Shown one piece after another: positions 55,422-64,000 of a stretch of 64,000 bases of DNA (its first letter is position 1; the number at the start of each line of letters is the position of its first letter). The notes beneath the pieces are model-generated. The model was not told where the DNA came from, did no database searches, and worked only from the letters and a program-made list of their open reading frames with translations. Made by a program: the position numbers and the translations under genes. Source of the stretch: Nitrosomonadales bacterium (GTDB taxonomy: Bacteria; Pseudomonadota; Gammaproteobacteria; Burkholderiales; Gallionellaceae). The DNA is taken from contig JADKHS010000034.1 of NCBI GenBank assembly GCA_016721605.1, forward strand, positions 4,715 through 68,714, read 5' to 3'.

Positions 55422-56365
55422 ATGCATACACTTAAAAAAACAGCTGTTGCCGTCATGATGGTAACTGGGCTTTTTTCCGCACAGCAAGTTTTTGCGAAAA
55501 ACGTTAAAGTCACAATGACGGCTATGGAAGTTGATCTAGCCGTAAATAACAAGGGCGATGCCAAAATGGCGGCATGGACATTCGATGGCTCCATTCCTGG
55601 CAAGCCTGTCCGCGTAGACGAAGGGGATACGGTCGATTTTACGTTGATCAACCCGCCTGAAAATAAAAATTCACACGCGATGGATTTTCATGCGGCCCAG
55701 GTAGACGTGCTGAATGAATTCGGTGAAATCAAGCCCGGACAAACTAAACATTTCAAGTTTGAAGCTAAAGTTCCAGGCGTATTCATGTATCACTGTGGCG
55801 CAAGCACTATGGCTCAGCATATTGCCAAGGGAATGTACGGAATGATTATCGTCGATCCAAAAGATAAAAGAATTATCCAAAAGCAGACCGTGAATATATG
55901 CTAATTCAGCAGCAATATTTCCCGGACAGCGAAAACATCACGGGCTTACTTGAGAACACTGGTTGGAAAGGTGCACTCATCAACGGCAAAATGTTCCATT
56001 ACGATCCTGTTCATGAACCAAATGCAACCCAGGTTCTGGAGTCCAAACCAGGCGAACGCGTCCGCATTTTCTTCGTAAACGCAAACATCAACAATCCGGT
56101 CGCCCTGCATCCTATCGCAGGAATTTGGGATCGCGTTTATATCAACGGCAACCCGAAGAACACGCTATACGGCATTCAAACATACAACGTAGCGGTAGCT
56201 GGAGGCGGTACATTTGATATCGTTTCGCCAGCTGACCGTCCGACCAATGTCGCAATCGTCGATCACGCAATGGGGGCGGCGTTACGCGGCGCTATCACAG
56301 TTCTAATGAACAAGCCCGATGCTGACCCGAAAAAAGGACATGGCGATCAAATCCTAATCAGATAA
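55422..56365 (+). CDS. nirK: Copper-containing nitrite reductase NirK (N. europaea-type), one frameshift
   Basis: Reduces nitrite to nitric oxide in the periplasm. Signal peptide MHTLKKTAVAVMMVTGLFSA to VFA. First cupredoxin domain: SHAMDFHAAQVD (type 2 His residues and the catalytic Asp) and MYHCGASTMAQHIAKGMYGM (type 1 Cys, His and Met). Second domain: VALHPIAGIWDRVYINGN with the catalytic His. Near 55890 the frame breaks in QTVNIC; one added base gives EYMLIQQQYFPDSENITG. Total about 314 residues, the short class found in N. europaea. Last gene of ncgABC-nirK, with a terminator after it. Confidence 0.92.
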
Positions 56366-56385
56366 CTCTTAGTAACGCTTCACCA

Positions 56386-56415
56386 ATTTTGAGGGGGCAT
56401 TTGCCTCCTCAAAAT
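56386..56415 (+). terminator. Terminator after nirK
   Basis: ATTTTGAGGGGG and CCTCCTCAAAAT pair with one G-U wobble around a loop CATTTG; the second arm is followed by ATTTA, a weak U tract. Immediately followed by the MITE. Confidence 0.65.
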
Positions 56416-56421
56416 ATTTAA

Positions 56422-56560
56422 GGGCGCCTCTAAAAACTCAGCGTTTTAAACAAGACTAGGCACAAATAAAAAATTTTTACACAGCATACAATTGATATGC
56501 AATGAAAATTTTTATGGGCAATAACGTATTGTGACTAAATCTGAATTTTTAGAAGCGCCT
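56422..56560. mobile_element. MITE copy 2 (139 bp)
   Basis: Same element as 3163-3302: ends GGGCGCCTCTAAAAA and (inward from the right) AGGCGCTTCTAAAAA, shared core GTTTTAAACAAGACTAGG, GTATTGTGAC and CTGAATTTTTAGA. Direct repeat TTAA flanks it (56418-56421, 56561-56564). The internal hairpin is kept with paired changes (TGTT/AACA in copy 1, TTTT/AAAA here). Confidence 0.85.
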
Positions 56561-56768
56561 TTAAGCCGGACATATAAAATTGCCCTCCCCCCCACACACT
56601 GTAAAAGGTATATGATAGAACCTCCTACGCGTTCAGCTGTAAAAAAGCGTTGGAATGCCCATAATCATAAAGATGGAACTAGGCCCATCAATTTAAAGAT
56701 AATTTGGCATGAAATATATAGCAATCATCCTAACTCTAAATTATTAAAAACTATCAGGAGATTCCATT

Positions 56769-57305
56769 ATGAAAATCAGCAAAGCCTGCATTCTTGTTTC
56801 CTCATTAATCACGGCCGGCTTCTTGTCTGCCCCAACTTTTGCTGCGGACAAAAATCCTCTATCCGGTTATACAATTCATGTCGTGGCGCCACATGTCATG
56901 GACGGAGAAATTATTGGCCCATTCCATCATTACTGCAAACCAATCAATGACGACGTTATTCAATGTATTTTGTTTGAGTCAGCCGAATCTAGCGCCCGCT
57001 TGACCGAAGTTGAATACATGGTTTCCAAAAAAGTGACTGGATCGGTTATACCGAAATGGTCACATACGCAAAACTGGCACGACCATAAGCAAGAGATAGA
57101 AACCGGCCGTGTTGCCATAGTGAATCCAACTGACCCGAAAGAGCAAAAAGGACTGGCGGACTATGTTGCCGGAACCGATGGCATTATTTTCCATCTCTGG
57201 CCTAAAGATGCACCTATTCCTGACGGTTCAGTCGGTATTCCCCAATCAGTTGGACATTGGGAAGAGCTACATGGAAAAATTGGTAAAGATGCAACTAAAA
57301 AATAA
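56769..57305 (+). CDS. DUF1264 family exported protein
   Basis: 178 residues with signal peptide (ILVSSLITAGFLSAP, cut near TFA). Core GYTIHVVAPHVMDGEIIGPF, HHYCKPINDDVIQCILFESA and ARLTEVEYMVSKKV is the DUF1264 pattern, also known from plant oil-body-associated proteins. It is rich in His (PHV, FHHYC, SHTQNWHDH, HLWP, GHWEELH), so metal binding is conceivable. Function unknown. It lies between nirK and a cytochrome c gene. Confidence 0.85.
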   Translation: MKISKACILVSSLITAGFLSAPTFAADKNPLSGYTIHVVAPHVMDGEIIGPFHHYCKPINDDVIQCILFESAESSARLTEVEYMVSKKVTGSVIPKWSHTQNWHDHKQEIETGRVAIVNPTDPKEQKGLADYVAGTDGIIFHLWPKDAPIPDGSVGIPQSVGHWEELHGKIGKDATKK

Positions 57306-57390
57306 GTTTATTTGACTTATTCGTAGCGACACGGAGTTTATCCGGCGGGATGGACACTGTGTCGTTTAATTGTATATATGGGGTGATGTC

Positions 57391-57821
57391 ATGTTTTCTT
57401 TAAAGAAAAATATGTATGGATTGCCATCCTTTTGAGCGTTGGCTCGCAAAGCGCATTGGCTTTTCACAAGGACGTGTATGAACCGCGTGTACCCAAAGAG
57501 ATTATTGCGCAGGAACAGCAAGTAAAAAGCCCTTATCCCGTCACACCAGAACGGATTGAAGCAGGCCGTAAAATTTATTTTGGGGTAGGCTTTTGCGTAA
57601 CTTGCCATAGCAACGATGGGACAGGTGTCAATCTACCCGGACATCCTTCGCGTGATTTTACCGATGCAAAATGGCAAAAACTTCGCACGGATGGAGAATT
57701 AATGTGGGTTTTAAAAAATGGTAGCCCTGGAACCGGGATGCCCATTCGGGTTGGAACGGATATAAACGAGGAAGATGGCTGGAATGTAATTCAGTTTATC
57801 CGTACCTTCGGGGGCAAGTAG
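57391..57821 (+). CDS. Monoheme cytochrome c, one frameshift in the signal peptide
   Basis: The mature part FHKDVYEPRVPKEIIAQEQQ, AGRKIYFGVGFCVTCHSNDG and GSPGTGMPIRVGTDI shows one heme site (CVTCH) and a Met ligand (TGMP), ending NVIQFIRTFGGK. A signal peptide appears if one A is added to the A run near 57415: MFSLKKKYVWIAILLSVG, then SQSALA. Hence the start at the ATG at 57391. Class I cytochrome, about 143 residues. Probably an electron partner of the copper enzymes upstream; that is inference. Confidence 0.82.
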
Positions 57822-58027
57822 GCGGTTTTCTTTCAAACACAAGGCAATCCATCCTCACAAATTGTGGATTCGCCCTGCCCACAGGGGACGTAGGGCTTTC
57901 GTATATTGTCCACACCTCCAGGTGTAATAAACTTCGCACCTTAAATCTGTAAAGCGTAGCTAGAGAGCCTGTGCCACAAATAACATATTTTAATCAGGCT
58001 TAGTCCAAAGGAAATCGGAGCACCAAT

Positions 58028-59355
58028 ATGGCGAAAAAAATAGCGGCCGGGATCGCACTGCTAGGAATCGTCATTCTGGCCTGGTATCTCATCAATCAGC
58101 GCATTGCTATTTCATGGATTGATACTCAAACCACAGCGCCAACTGCAACTCAAACCCCCATTCCCGGCACCAAGACCTCATCATTATTTGAAATAGGCAA
58201 AGCCGGAAAAGAACAAATCTGGATTTGTCCGATGCACCCAGAAATCATGCAAAACCATTCGGGCACTTGCCCGATTTGCGGCATGGATCTGGTTCAATCA
58301 AAAAATCCCTCAGCCCACAACCACGACCACGGCATTCATGTCGATACCGCATCCATCCAAAAGCTTGGTGTTAGGTTGGAAAGTGTGAAAAAAACCCCGC
58401 TCAGCCAGGAAATCCGCACTTATGGCAACGTAATAGTCGATGGGGATACGCTTTATAATGTCCATACCAAGGTCGATGGCTGGATAAAAAGCTCAATATC
58501 AATTCGGTCGGGCAGCAGATTCGCAAAGGACAAATAATCTATGAGATTTATTCTCCCGATTTAATCGCACAGCAAAAAGAGTATTTGAGGTTTGTGGTAC
58601 GCCGTGACCAGACGTTAAAAACGATAGGCGACATTTCTCCGCTAGTGGAAAACCCGTATGTAATGGATCTGCTGCAAGAGCTTTCCAGAGAAAGAACTAA
58701 ATTTCTCCATAAAGATATTGGCATTGAATCCGTGCAACAAATGGAGGACTCCAAGCAAGCCATTGAGGTGGTTAAAATACTGGCTGGTCAGGCAGGTGTC
58801 GTGACACAAATTAATGCACGCGAAGGTAACTTTGTTACGCCTTCCACCACCCTGTTTACTCTGGCCAATGTCTCCAAGGTATGGGTTGATATTACGCTTT
58901 ATCCCGACCAGGCTGGCCGGGTACAGAATGGCGATGCGGTGACCATAAAAACCCCCGATGGGCAAGAAATCAAAACCAAGCTCGACTTTGTTAATCCTCT
59001 CGCCGAAAACAATAAAATCAACGCACGGGTAACGCTTAACAATACCAATCTGCGTTTGCGTCCCGGCAGCTTTGTCGACGTAACCATCCACGCCCAGCCG
59101 CATGAAGCCCTCGTTTTGCCCCGCTCTTCAGTCATCCACACTGGGCAGGGCGACTTGGTAATCCTGTCCAGAGGGGAGGGGCACTTCCTCCCCGTTAATA
59201 TCGAGACCGGGATCGAAAGCGGGGACTGGATCGAGGTTGTAGATGGCTTGCTGGAAGGCGCAGAAGTAGCGGTAAACGGCCAGTTCCTGCTAGACGCAGC
59301 ATCATCGCTGCAAGATGCCGCGCAACGCATGCAGGAATCGCACAAGCACCAATGA
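58028..59355 (+). CDS. cusB: Heavy-metal RND efflux periplasmic adaptor (CusB family), one frameshift
   Basis: Membrane fusion protein for a copper/silver-type pump. N-terminal helix (IAAGIALLGIVILAWYLI), then a heavy-metal-binding domain IWICPMHPEIMQNHSGTCPI with the CPMHP and CPICGMD motifs, then the adaptor core (VRLESVKKTPLSQEIRTYGN, QAGVVTQINAREGNFVTPST, LFTLANVSKVWVDITLYPDQ, LRPGSFVDVTI). Near 58490 the frame breaks at an A run. With added bases it reads WIKKLNINSVGQQIRKGQII and EIYSPDLIAQQKEYL and joins the rest. The stop overlaps the cusA start by four bases. No outer-membrane CusC gene is adjacent. Confidence 0.87.
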
Positions 59356-62300
59356 TTGCCCGCGTTATATCCTGGTCATTACGTAACCATCTGCTGGTTT
59401 TGCTGCTTGCAGCGCTAATCAGCGCCTGGGGGATTTACTCCGTGCGTCATACCGCACTGGACGCAATTCCCGATCTTTCTGATGTCCAGGTCATCATCAA
59501 AACCACTTACCCCGGCCAATCGCCACAAGCGGTGGAAGACCAGGTGACTTATCCGCTTACCTCGGCGCTACTGTCGGTCCCCGGTTCTACTGCGGTTCGC
59601 GGCTTTTCCATGTTCGGCGAATCATTTATTTACATCATTTTCAAGGATGGAACCGATCCCTACTGGGCACGCACGCGCGTACTCGAATACCTGAGCCAGA
59701 TGGCGGGGAAGCTGCCGCCCGGCGTCACGCCGGCACTCGGGCCGGATGCATCCGGCGTGGGCTGGATTTTTGAATACGCGTTAACAGATCGTCAGCATCG
59801 CCACGATCCTGATGAATTGCGTGCGCTACAGGATTTTTTCCTGAAATATGAATTGCAAAGCCTACCCGGTGTCGCCGAAGTGGCGAGTGTTGGTGGCATG
59901 GTGCGGCAATACCAGATCGAAGTTAATCCGACCCGACTGGCCGCGTATAAACTAACACTGGACAGCGTGGCGCAATCAGTGCGCGACAGCAACCTGTCCG
60001 GCGGCGGCTCAGTAGTAGAAATGGGTCGCGCCGAATACATGATCCGGGCGCGCGGCTACCTCAAAACGCTGGATGATTTCCGGCAAATTCCGCTCGGCAC
60101 AGACGCACAAGGCATCCCTATCCGTTTGCAGGACGTGGCACGTATCCAGACTGGGCCGGAAGCGCGGCGTGGCGTTGTTGATCTCGATGGCGAGGGCGAG
60201 GTAGTAGGCGGGATCGTCGTGATGCGCTACGGCAACAACGCACTGGAAACGATAGAGCGGGTCAAGACGCGCTTGCAAGAACTAAAAGCAGGATTGCCAC
60301 TAGGGGTGGAATTAGTAGTCACCTATGACCGCTCCGGCCTGATCAAACGCGCCGTCAGCACCCTGCGCGAGAAATTGATCGAGGAATCACTGGCAGTCGC
60401 GCTGGTCTGCCTGCTGTTCCTGTTTCACCTGCGATCATCTTTGGTAGCAGTTGTAACTTTACCCATCGGAATCCTGGCAGCTTTCATCATCATGCAACAA
60501 CAGGGCGTCAGCGCCAACATCATGTCGCTGGGTGGCATCGCCATCGCCATCGGCGCAATGGTCGACGCTGCCATTGTGATGATCGAAAACATGCATAAGC
60601 ATCTGGAGCGTGCCGGAATCAATCCCGATTACTGGCAGGTGGTGAAAGCAAGTTCACTGGAAGTAGGCCCAGCCCTGTTCTTCTCGCTCCTGGTAATCAC
60701 CATCTCCTTCCTGCCGGTGTTAACGCTGGACGGGCAGGAAGGCAGGCTATTCGCACCCCTCGCTTACACAAAAACTTATGCAATGGCCGCCAGCGCGTTT
60801 CTGGCGATAACGCTCACACCGGTGCTGATGGGTTATTTCATTCGCGGGCGCATTCGCCCGGAACAGCGCAATCCGTTGAACCGCGTATTACAAGCCCTAT
60901 ACCGGCCAGTGCTGCTGGCCGCCTTAAGCAAACGCAAGTTGACCGTATTCGCCACGCTATTGTTATTAGCTACCGTTGCGTGGCCGCTGGCCAAATTGGG
61001 CAGCGAATTCATGCCGCCCCTGTATGAAGGCGACCTGCTGTATATGCCAACAACCTTGCCCGGCTTGTCCGTAGACGAGGCGGCCAATATTTTGCAAATC
61101 ACGGATCGTCTGATCCGCGCACTGCCGGAAGTCGAACGAGTATTCGGCAAGGCCGGGCGCGCCGATACGGCGACCGATCCGGCACCGCTTTCGATGCTGG
61201 AAACCACCATTCTGCTGAAGCCGCGTGACCAGTGGCCGCCGGGAGAAACGGTAGAGCAATTGATACACAAGCTCGATGACCAGGTGCGCCTGCCAGGGCT
61301 CACCAACTCCTGGGGCTACCCGATCCGCACCCGCATAGACATGCTTTCCACAGGCATCAGAACGCCGCTGGGAATTAAAGTCACCGGCCCGGATCTGGCC
61401 GGCATCGCTGAATTGGCCCAGCAAATCGCGGCGGCGATCAAGAGCGTGCCCGGCACGCGCACCGTATTCGCTGAGCGTGCCACCGGCGGGCGTTATCTGG
61501 ACATCGACATTAACCGGGCTCAAGCCGCACGGTATGGCGTTACCGTCGCCGATGTGCAGCGCTTGGTGCAAGGCGCAATCGGTGGTGAAAACATCGGCAC
61601 GGTGATTGACGGACGCGAACGCTTCCAGATTAACCTGCGCTATCCACGCGCCCTGCGCGATTCCCTGCCGGCACTGGCGGCCAGCCGAATCACCATGCCT
61701 TCCGGCGCGCAAGTGCCGCTGGGTGAATTAGCGCATTTGCACTTCAGTGAAGGGGCTTCGGAAATCAAAAGCGAAAATGCGCGTTTGACCGCCTATGTAT
61801 ATATCGACATCACCGGACGCGATCTCGGCGGTTATGTGGGCGAAGCCAAGCGCGCACTGGAAAAATCGGTGACATTGCCGCCCGGTTACGCCATTGCCTG
61901 GTCGGGACAGTACGTAAATTTGCAACATGCCAAAGAACGCATGCAGTGGGTCATCCCGCTGACGCTGATACTGGCAATTTTGTTGCTATACATGCACTTC
62001 CGCCATTTCGGCAAAGTGCTGCTGGTGCTGTTGTGCCTGCCATTCTCCCTGATCGGCGGTTTCTGGCTGGTATACGCGCTGGGATATAACTTGTCGGTGG
62101 CAGTAGCGGTGGGCTTCATTGCACTGGCTGGCGTAGCCGCTGAATTTGGCGTAGTGATGCTGCTATATCTTGATAATGCCATTGAAGACTTACGCAGCGC
62201 CGGACGTTTGAACAACCGTCATGATTTGCACCAAGCCATCATTCAGGGAGCACTGCTGCGCATCCGCCCAAAAATGATGACCGTTTCGGTAATCGTGGTG

Positions 62301-62462
62301 GGCTTGTTGCCGGTGATGTTCAGCCAAGGTGCCGGTGCAGAAGTCATGAAACGTATTGCCGCGCCGTTAGTTGGCGGCATGCTAACGGCACCGCTATTGT
62401 CGTTAATCGTGATCCCAGTGCTTTACTCGTGGTGGCAAGGGCGGGGTATGGCGAAGGGCTGA
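59352..62462 (+). CDS. cusA: Heavy-metal efflux RND transporter CusA/CzcA family
   Basis: Proton-driven inner-membrane pump, 1036 residues, intact. Opening IARVISWSLRNHLLVLLLAA, HME-RND signatures DAIPDLSDVQVIIKTTYPGQ and DPYWARTRVLEYLSQ, GVGWIFEYALTD, MVDAAIVMIENMHKH, GKAGRADTATDPAP and PKMMTVSVIVVGLLPVM. Twelve membrane helices in two halves. The GKAGRADTATDP region and CusB-type partner with a CPMHP domain favour monovalent copper/silver over cobalt-zinc-cadmium. Located near copper enzymes NcgA and NirK. Confidence 0.92.
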   Translation: MIARVISWSLRNHLLVLLLAALISAWGIYSVRHTALDAIPDLSDVQVIIKTTYPGQSPQAVEDQVTYPLTSALLSVPGSTAVRGFSMFGESFIYIIFKDGTDPYWARTRVLEYLSQMAGKLPPGVTPALGPDASGVGWIFEYALTDRQHRHDPDELRALQDFFLKYELQSLPGVAEVASVGGMVRQYQIEVNPTRLAAYKLTLDSVAQSVRDSNLSGGGSVVEMGRAEYMIRARGYLKTLDDFRQIPLGTDAQGIPIRLQDVARIQTGPEARRGVVDLDGEGEVVGGIVVMRYGNNALETIERVKTRLQELKAGLPLGVELVVTYDRSGLIKRAVSTLREKLIEESLAVALVCLLFLFHLRSSLVAVVTLPIGILAAFIIMQQQGVSANIMSLGGIAIAIGAMVDAAIVMIENMHKHLERAGINPDYWQVVKASSLEVGPALFFSLLVITISFLPVLTLDGQEGRLFAPLAYTKTYAMAASAFLAITLTPVLMGYFIRGRIRPEQRNPLNRVLQALYRPVLLAALSKRKLTVFATLLLLATVAWPLAKLGSEFMPPLYEGDLLYMPTTLPGLSVDEAANILQITDRLIRALPEVERVFGKAGRADTATDPAPLSMLETTILLKPRDQWPPGETVEQLIHKLDDQVRLPGLTNSWGYPIRTRIDMLSTGIRTPLGIKVTGPDLAGIAELAQQIAAAIKSVPGTRTVFAERATGGRYLDIDINRAQAARYGVTVADVQRLVQGAIGGENIGTVIDGRERFQINLRYPRALRDSLPALAASRITMPSGAQVPLGELAHLHFSEGASEIKSENARLTAYVYIDITGRDLGGYVGEAKRALEKSVTLPPGYAIAWSGQYVNLQHAKERMQWVIPLTLILAILLLYMHFRHFGKVLLVLLCLPFSLIGGFWLVYALGYNLSVAVAVGFIALAGVAAEFGVVMLLYLDNAIEDLRSAGRLNNRHDLHQAIIQGALLRIRPKMMTVSVIVVGLLPVMFSQGAGAEVMKRIAAPLVGGMLTAPLLSLIVIPVLYSWWQGRGMAKG

Positions 62463-62703
62463 GCAAGGATTGCCGCTATGGATTTTTATTGCGCCAGCGT
62501 CAGCAATACTACATCTCGACCGCTTCACACCGCTCCGAAATTTTTTTTGCCAACACCCGTGAATTCCGAATTGCTTTTCAAGCAAGATTGCCGGACAAAA
62601 TGCGCAACAACCGATGAGAGTATTCTCTCGGTGTTTACACTGGGGACAGCGCCTTGATATAAGGGATTAGCTTGTTGGGGGAATGAAGGGCTGCGAGTTC
62701 ACT

Positions 62704-62880
62704 TTACATCCACTCAATAGCCTGGACTCGAGCAATCGGGACTGCCTTTCCTGCTCCATCCGGTTGAAAGATCGATGCCTCTCCCTCTTTCACTTCGAAA
62801 CAATCCTTTCCGAAGGCGTCGATGATGTTTGGCTTATGCGTGACCAAGAGCGTGTTTTGCCATCTGTAATAAATGGGCAT
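62704..62880 (-). pseudogene. Histidine phosphatase family remnant (C-terminal part)
   Basis: The minus strand encodes IYYRWQNTLLVTHKPNIIDA, FGKDCFEVKEGEASIFQPDG and VARVQ-like 'IARVQAIEWM' before a stop. LLVTHKPNI is the second catalytic His motif of the phosphoglycerate mutase-like histidine phosphatases. The N-terminal half with the RHG motif is absent; AT-rich sequence and an IS30-type element follow on the 5' side. 58 codons including a possible ATG at 62880. Confidence 0.65.
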
Positions 62881-62917
62881 AATAATAAATAAGTCAGACT
62901 TATAATAAATGCAAACG

Positions 62918-63994
62918 ATTTAACTCTGGAAGTGCAACTTTGTGTAGTGAATTGAGGTGGCGAGCTGCGTTAATATCGGAGCCACTTAAACGACAATTAA
63001 AAGGAGCACAGATGAAGGAATATAAGCAACTCTCACCCGCGGGCACCGATATCAGATCTACGGATTGAAACAAGCGGGTTTAAACCAAACCCGGATTGCC
63101 CAAAATATGGGCGTGGACAAATCGACGATCTCACGGGAGTTCAGGCGAAACAAAGGTCAACGCGGCTGGCGCCTCAACAGGCACATCGTTACGTGATGGG
63201 CGTCGCAAGCCCTGCATCAATGGCAAGCATTCTCATCGGAGTGTTGGGCGGAAGTCGAGCGGTTGATCGGGAAGACCTCCAGCCCAGAACCACCACAATC
63301 GGCTGAGCTGGAAGGTGTTGCAGATTAGCCATGAGGCGATCTACCGGCATGTCTACGCAGACAAACGTGATGGAGGAGACCTGTTCCAGCATTTGCGCAG
63401 CCAGAAACCACGCCGCAGCGAACGCAAGCGGCAAGAGCGGCGAGGCATGATCAAGAACCGTGTCAGCATTGATGAACGTCCGGAGATTGTTGCGAAAAAA
63501 TACGTATAGGTGATTGGGAAGGCGACACGGTGATCGTGGCAAGAACCCAAAGGCGGATTAGTTGACGTTGGCTGAACGCAAGTCGCGTTATGTGTTAGCG
63601 GGGCACATACGCGCAAGATGCCGATGGTGCCAACGGCTGTGACAACGAATTCACTGAGTCCCCATAAAGACAAATGCCCACCATTACATTTGATAATGGC
63701 AAAGAGTTTGCGGGACATGAAAGTGTCGCGCAGAACTACAGACGCGATCTATTTCGCGCACCCCACCGTTCCGGGAGCGAGGATTGAACGAGAACAGTAA
63801 CGGCTCCGGTTGAGGCAGTATGCCCCAAAGGCATGGAACTGAAGGCATCACCGAAGAACGAGTGCAGGAGGCGGTAGAACGGATCAACCACCGACCTCGA
63901 AAAAGTACTCGGATTTAAACTCGCATGAAGTATTCTTCGGGGTGGAATTACGCTACACCAAGCAACCACCGGCTGTTGCACTTCGAACTGAATC
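62918..63994 (+). mobile_element. IS30-family-like insertion sequence, degenerate
   Basis: Imperfect terminal inverted repeats: GATTTAACTCTGGAAGTGCAAC on the left (the shared ten bases GAAGTGCAAC at 62929-62938) and, read inward from the right, GATTCAGTTCGAAGTGCAAC (63975-63984 core). Size about 1.08 kb, right for IS30. No target duplication can be read because the right flank is almost at the window edge. Confidence 0.65.
63012..63970 (+). pseudogene. IS30-type transposase, many frameshifts and stops
   Basis: The start MKEYKQLSP has AAAGGAG upstream. Pieces in changing frames: IYGLKQAGLNQTRIAQNMGV with DKSTISREFRRNKGQRGW (helix-turn-helix), ISHEAIYRHVYADKRDGGDL, RRGMIKNRVSIDERPEI, then GDWEGDTVI (first Asp), TITFDNGKEFAGHE (second Asp) and a poor C-terminus. 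That is the IS30 D,D,E transposase order. At least five breaks and several stops, so dead unless the sequence is very poor here. Confidence 0.75.
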
Positions 63995-64000
63995 CGCCAA

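Larger units (their letters stand above)
56366..56768. other. Region between nirK and the DUF1264 gene
   Basis: 403 bases: the nirK terminator, the MITE, then about 200 bases that should carry the promoter of the DUF1264 gene. Its AGGAGA ribosome site lies just before 56769. Confidence 0.5.

Noticed and set aside
56531..56950. Plus-strand open frame starting in the MITE
   Set aside because: Starts inside the mobile element and overlaps the DUF1264 start; no conserved pattern.
60966..61712. 248-residue open frame antisense to cusA
   Set aside because: Lies wholly within an intact conserved gene whose codon bias keeps the antisense frame open.
62683..62892. Plus-strand open frame of 69 codons
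   Set aside because: The opposite strand encodes recognisable histidine phosphatase sequence; the plus frame is its shadow.
1..64000. tRNA, rRNA genes or CRISPR arrays
   Set aside because: None seen: no cloverleaf-like GTTCGA-type T loops outside coding genes and no regularly spaced direct repeats.

Overview
The window looks like a chromosomal segment of a betaproteobacterium of the order Nitrosomonadales. Base composition is moderate (about half G+C by eye). Several gene orders are typical of that group: lpxH-ppi-TPR next to glnS/cysS, EVE-6S RNA-zapA-zapB, tkt-gap-pgk-pyk-fba, and dapF-DUF484-xerC. The strongest clue to lifestyle is a multicopper oxidase, a diheme cytochrome c, a monoheme cytochrome c and a copper nitrite reductase in the order ncgA-ncgB-ncgC-nirK. 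That order is known from the ammonia oxidiser Nitrosomonas europaea. With the Calvin-cycle-type sugar phosphate cluster it suggests a nitrifier-like autotroph (Nitrosomonadaceae, or Gallionellaceae such as Candidatus Nitrotoga). This placement is inference.

Layout. 1-3133 (minus): LpxH (cut by the window edge), two cyclophilins in tandem and a TPR protein. 3163-3302: first copy of a 140-bp MITE. 3582-6849 (plus): glnS and cysS. 7077-7523: an NsrR-type Rrf2 regulator. 7967-10932: a secreted delta-60-repeat/DUF5648 protein broken by frameshifts. 11088-11942: a secreted gamma-glutamylcyclotransferase-like protein with an in-frame TGA. 11997-19351 (minus): radical SAM/SPASM protein, Wzt/Wzm polysaccharide exporter, PpiC-type isomerase and secreted proteins of unknown function. 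19655-31339 (minus): type II secretion genes gspE-F-G-H-I-J-K, a 489-bp gap, then gspL-M-N-like-D. 31545-35468 (minus): DUF3426 protein, prmA, accC, accB, aroQ. 35532-36177: PIN toxin and antitoxin. 36628-43711 (plus): tkt, gap, pgk, pyk, fba. 43902-46010: IS remnant, IS element and a HicAB-like pair. 46161-52172 (minus): rlmI, xerC, DUF484, dapF, a TSUP permease, an EVE protein, 6S RNA, zapA and a zapB-like gene. 52560-57821 (plus): small conserved protein, ncgABC-nirK, second MITE copy, DUF1264 protein, cytochrome c. 58028-62462: copper/heavy-metal efflux cusBA. 62704-63994: histidine phosphatase remnant and a decayed IS30-family element.

How the parts fit. The ncg-nirK operon has a consensus-like sigma70 promoter overlapped by a site resembling the NsrR operator, and the only NsrR-type regulator seen lies 46 kb away. 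The copper enzymes NcgA and NirK are followed by a CusBA efflux pair, so nitrite/NO handling and copper handling share one neighbourhood. The type II secretion genes could export the several secreted proteins nearby.

Quality warning. An unusual number of conserved, often essential genes carry one or two single-base shifts, mostly in homopolymers (TPR gene, wzm, accC, aroQ, gap, pyk, TSUP, ncgA, nirK, cytochrome c, cusB and others). In addition pgk and the radical SAM gene seem to lack an internal block of about 50-60 codons. I read most of the shifts as consensus or assembly errors. Such genes are given over their full span with the break described.
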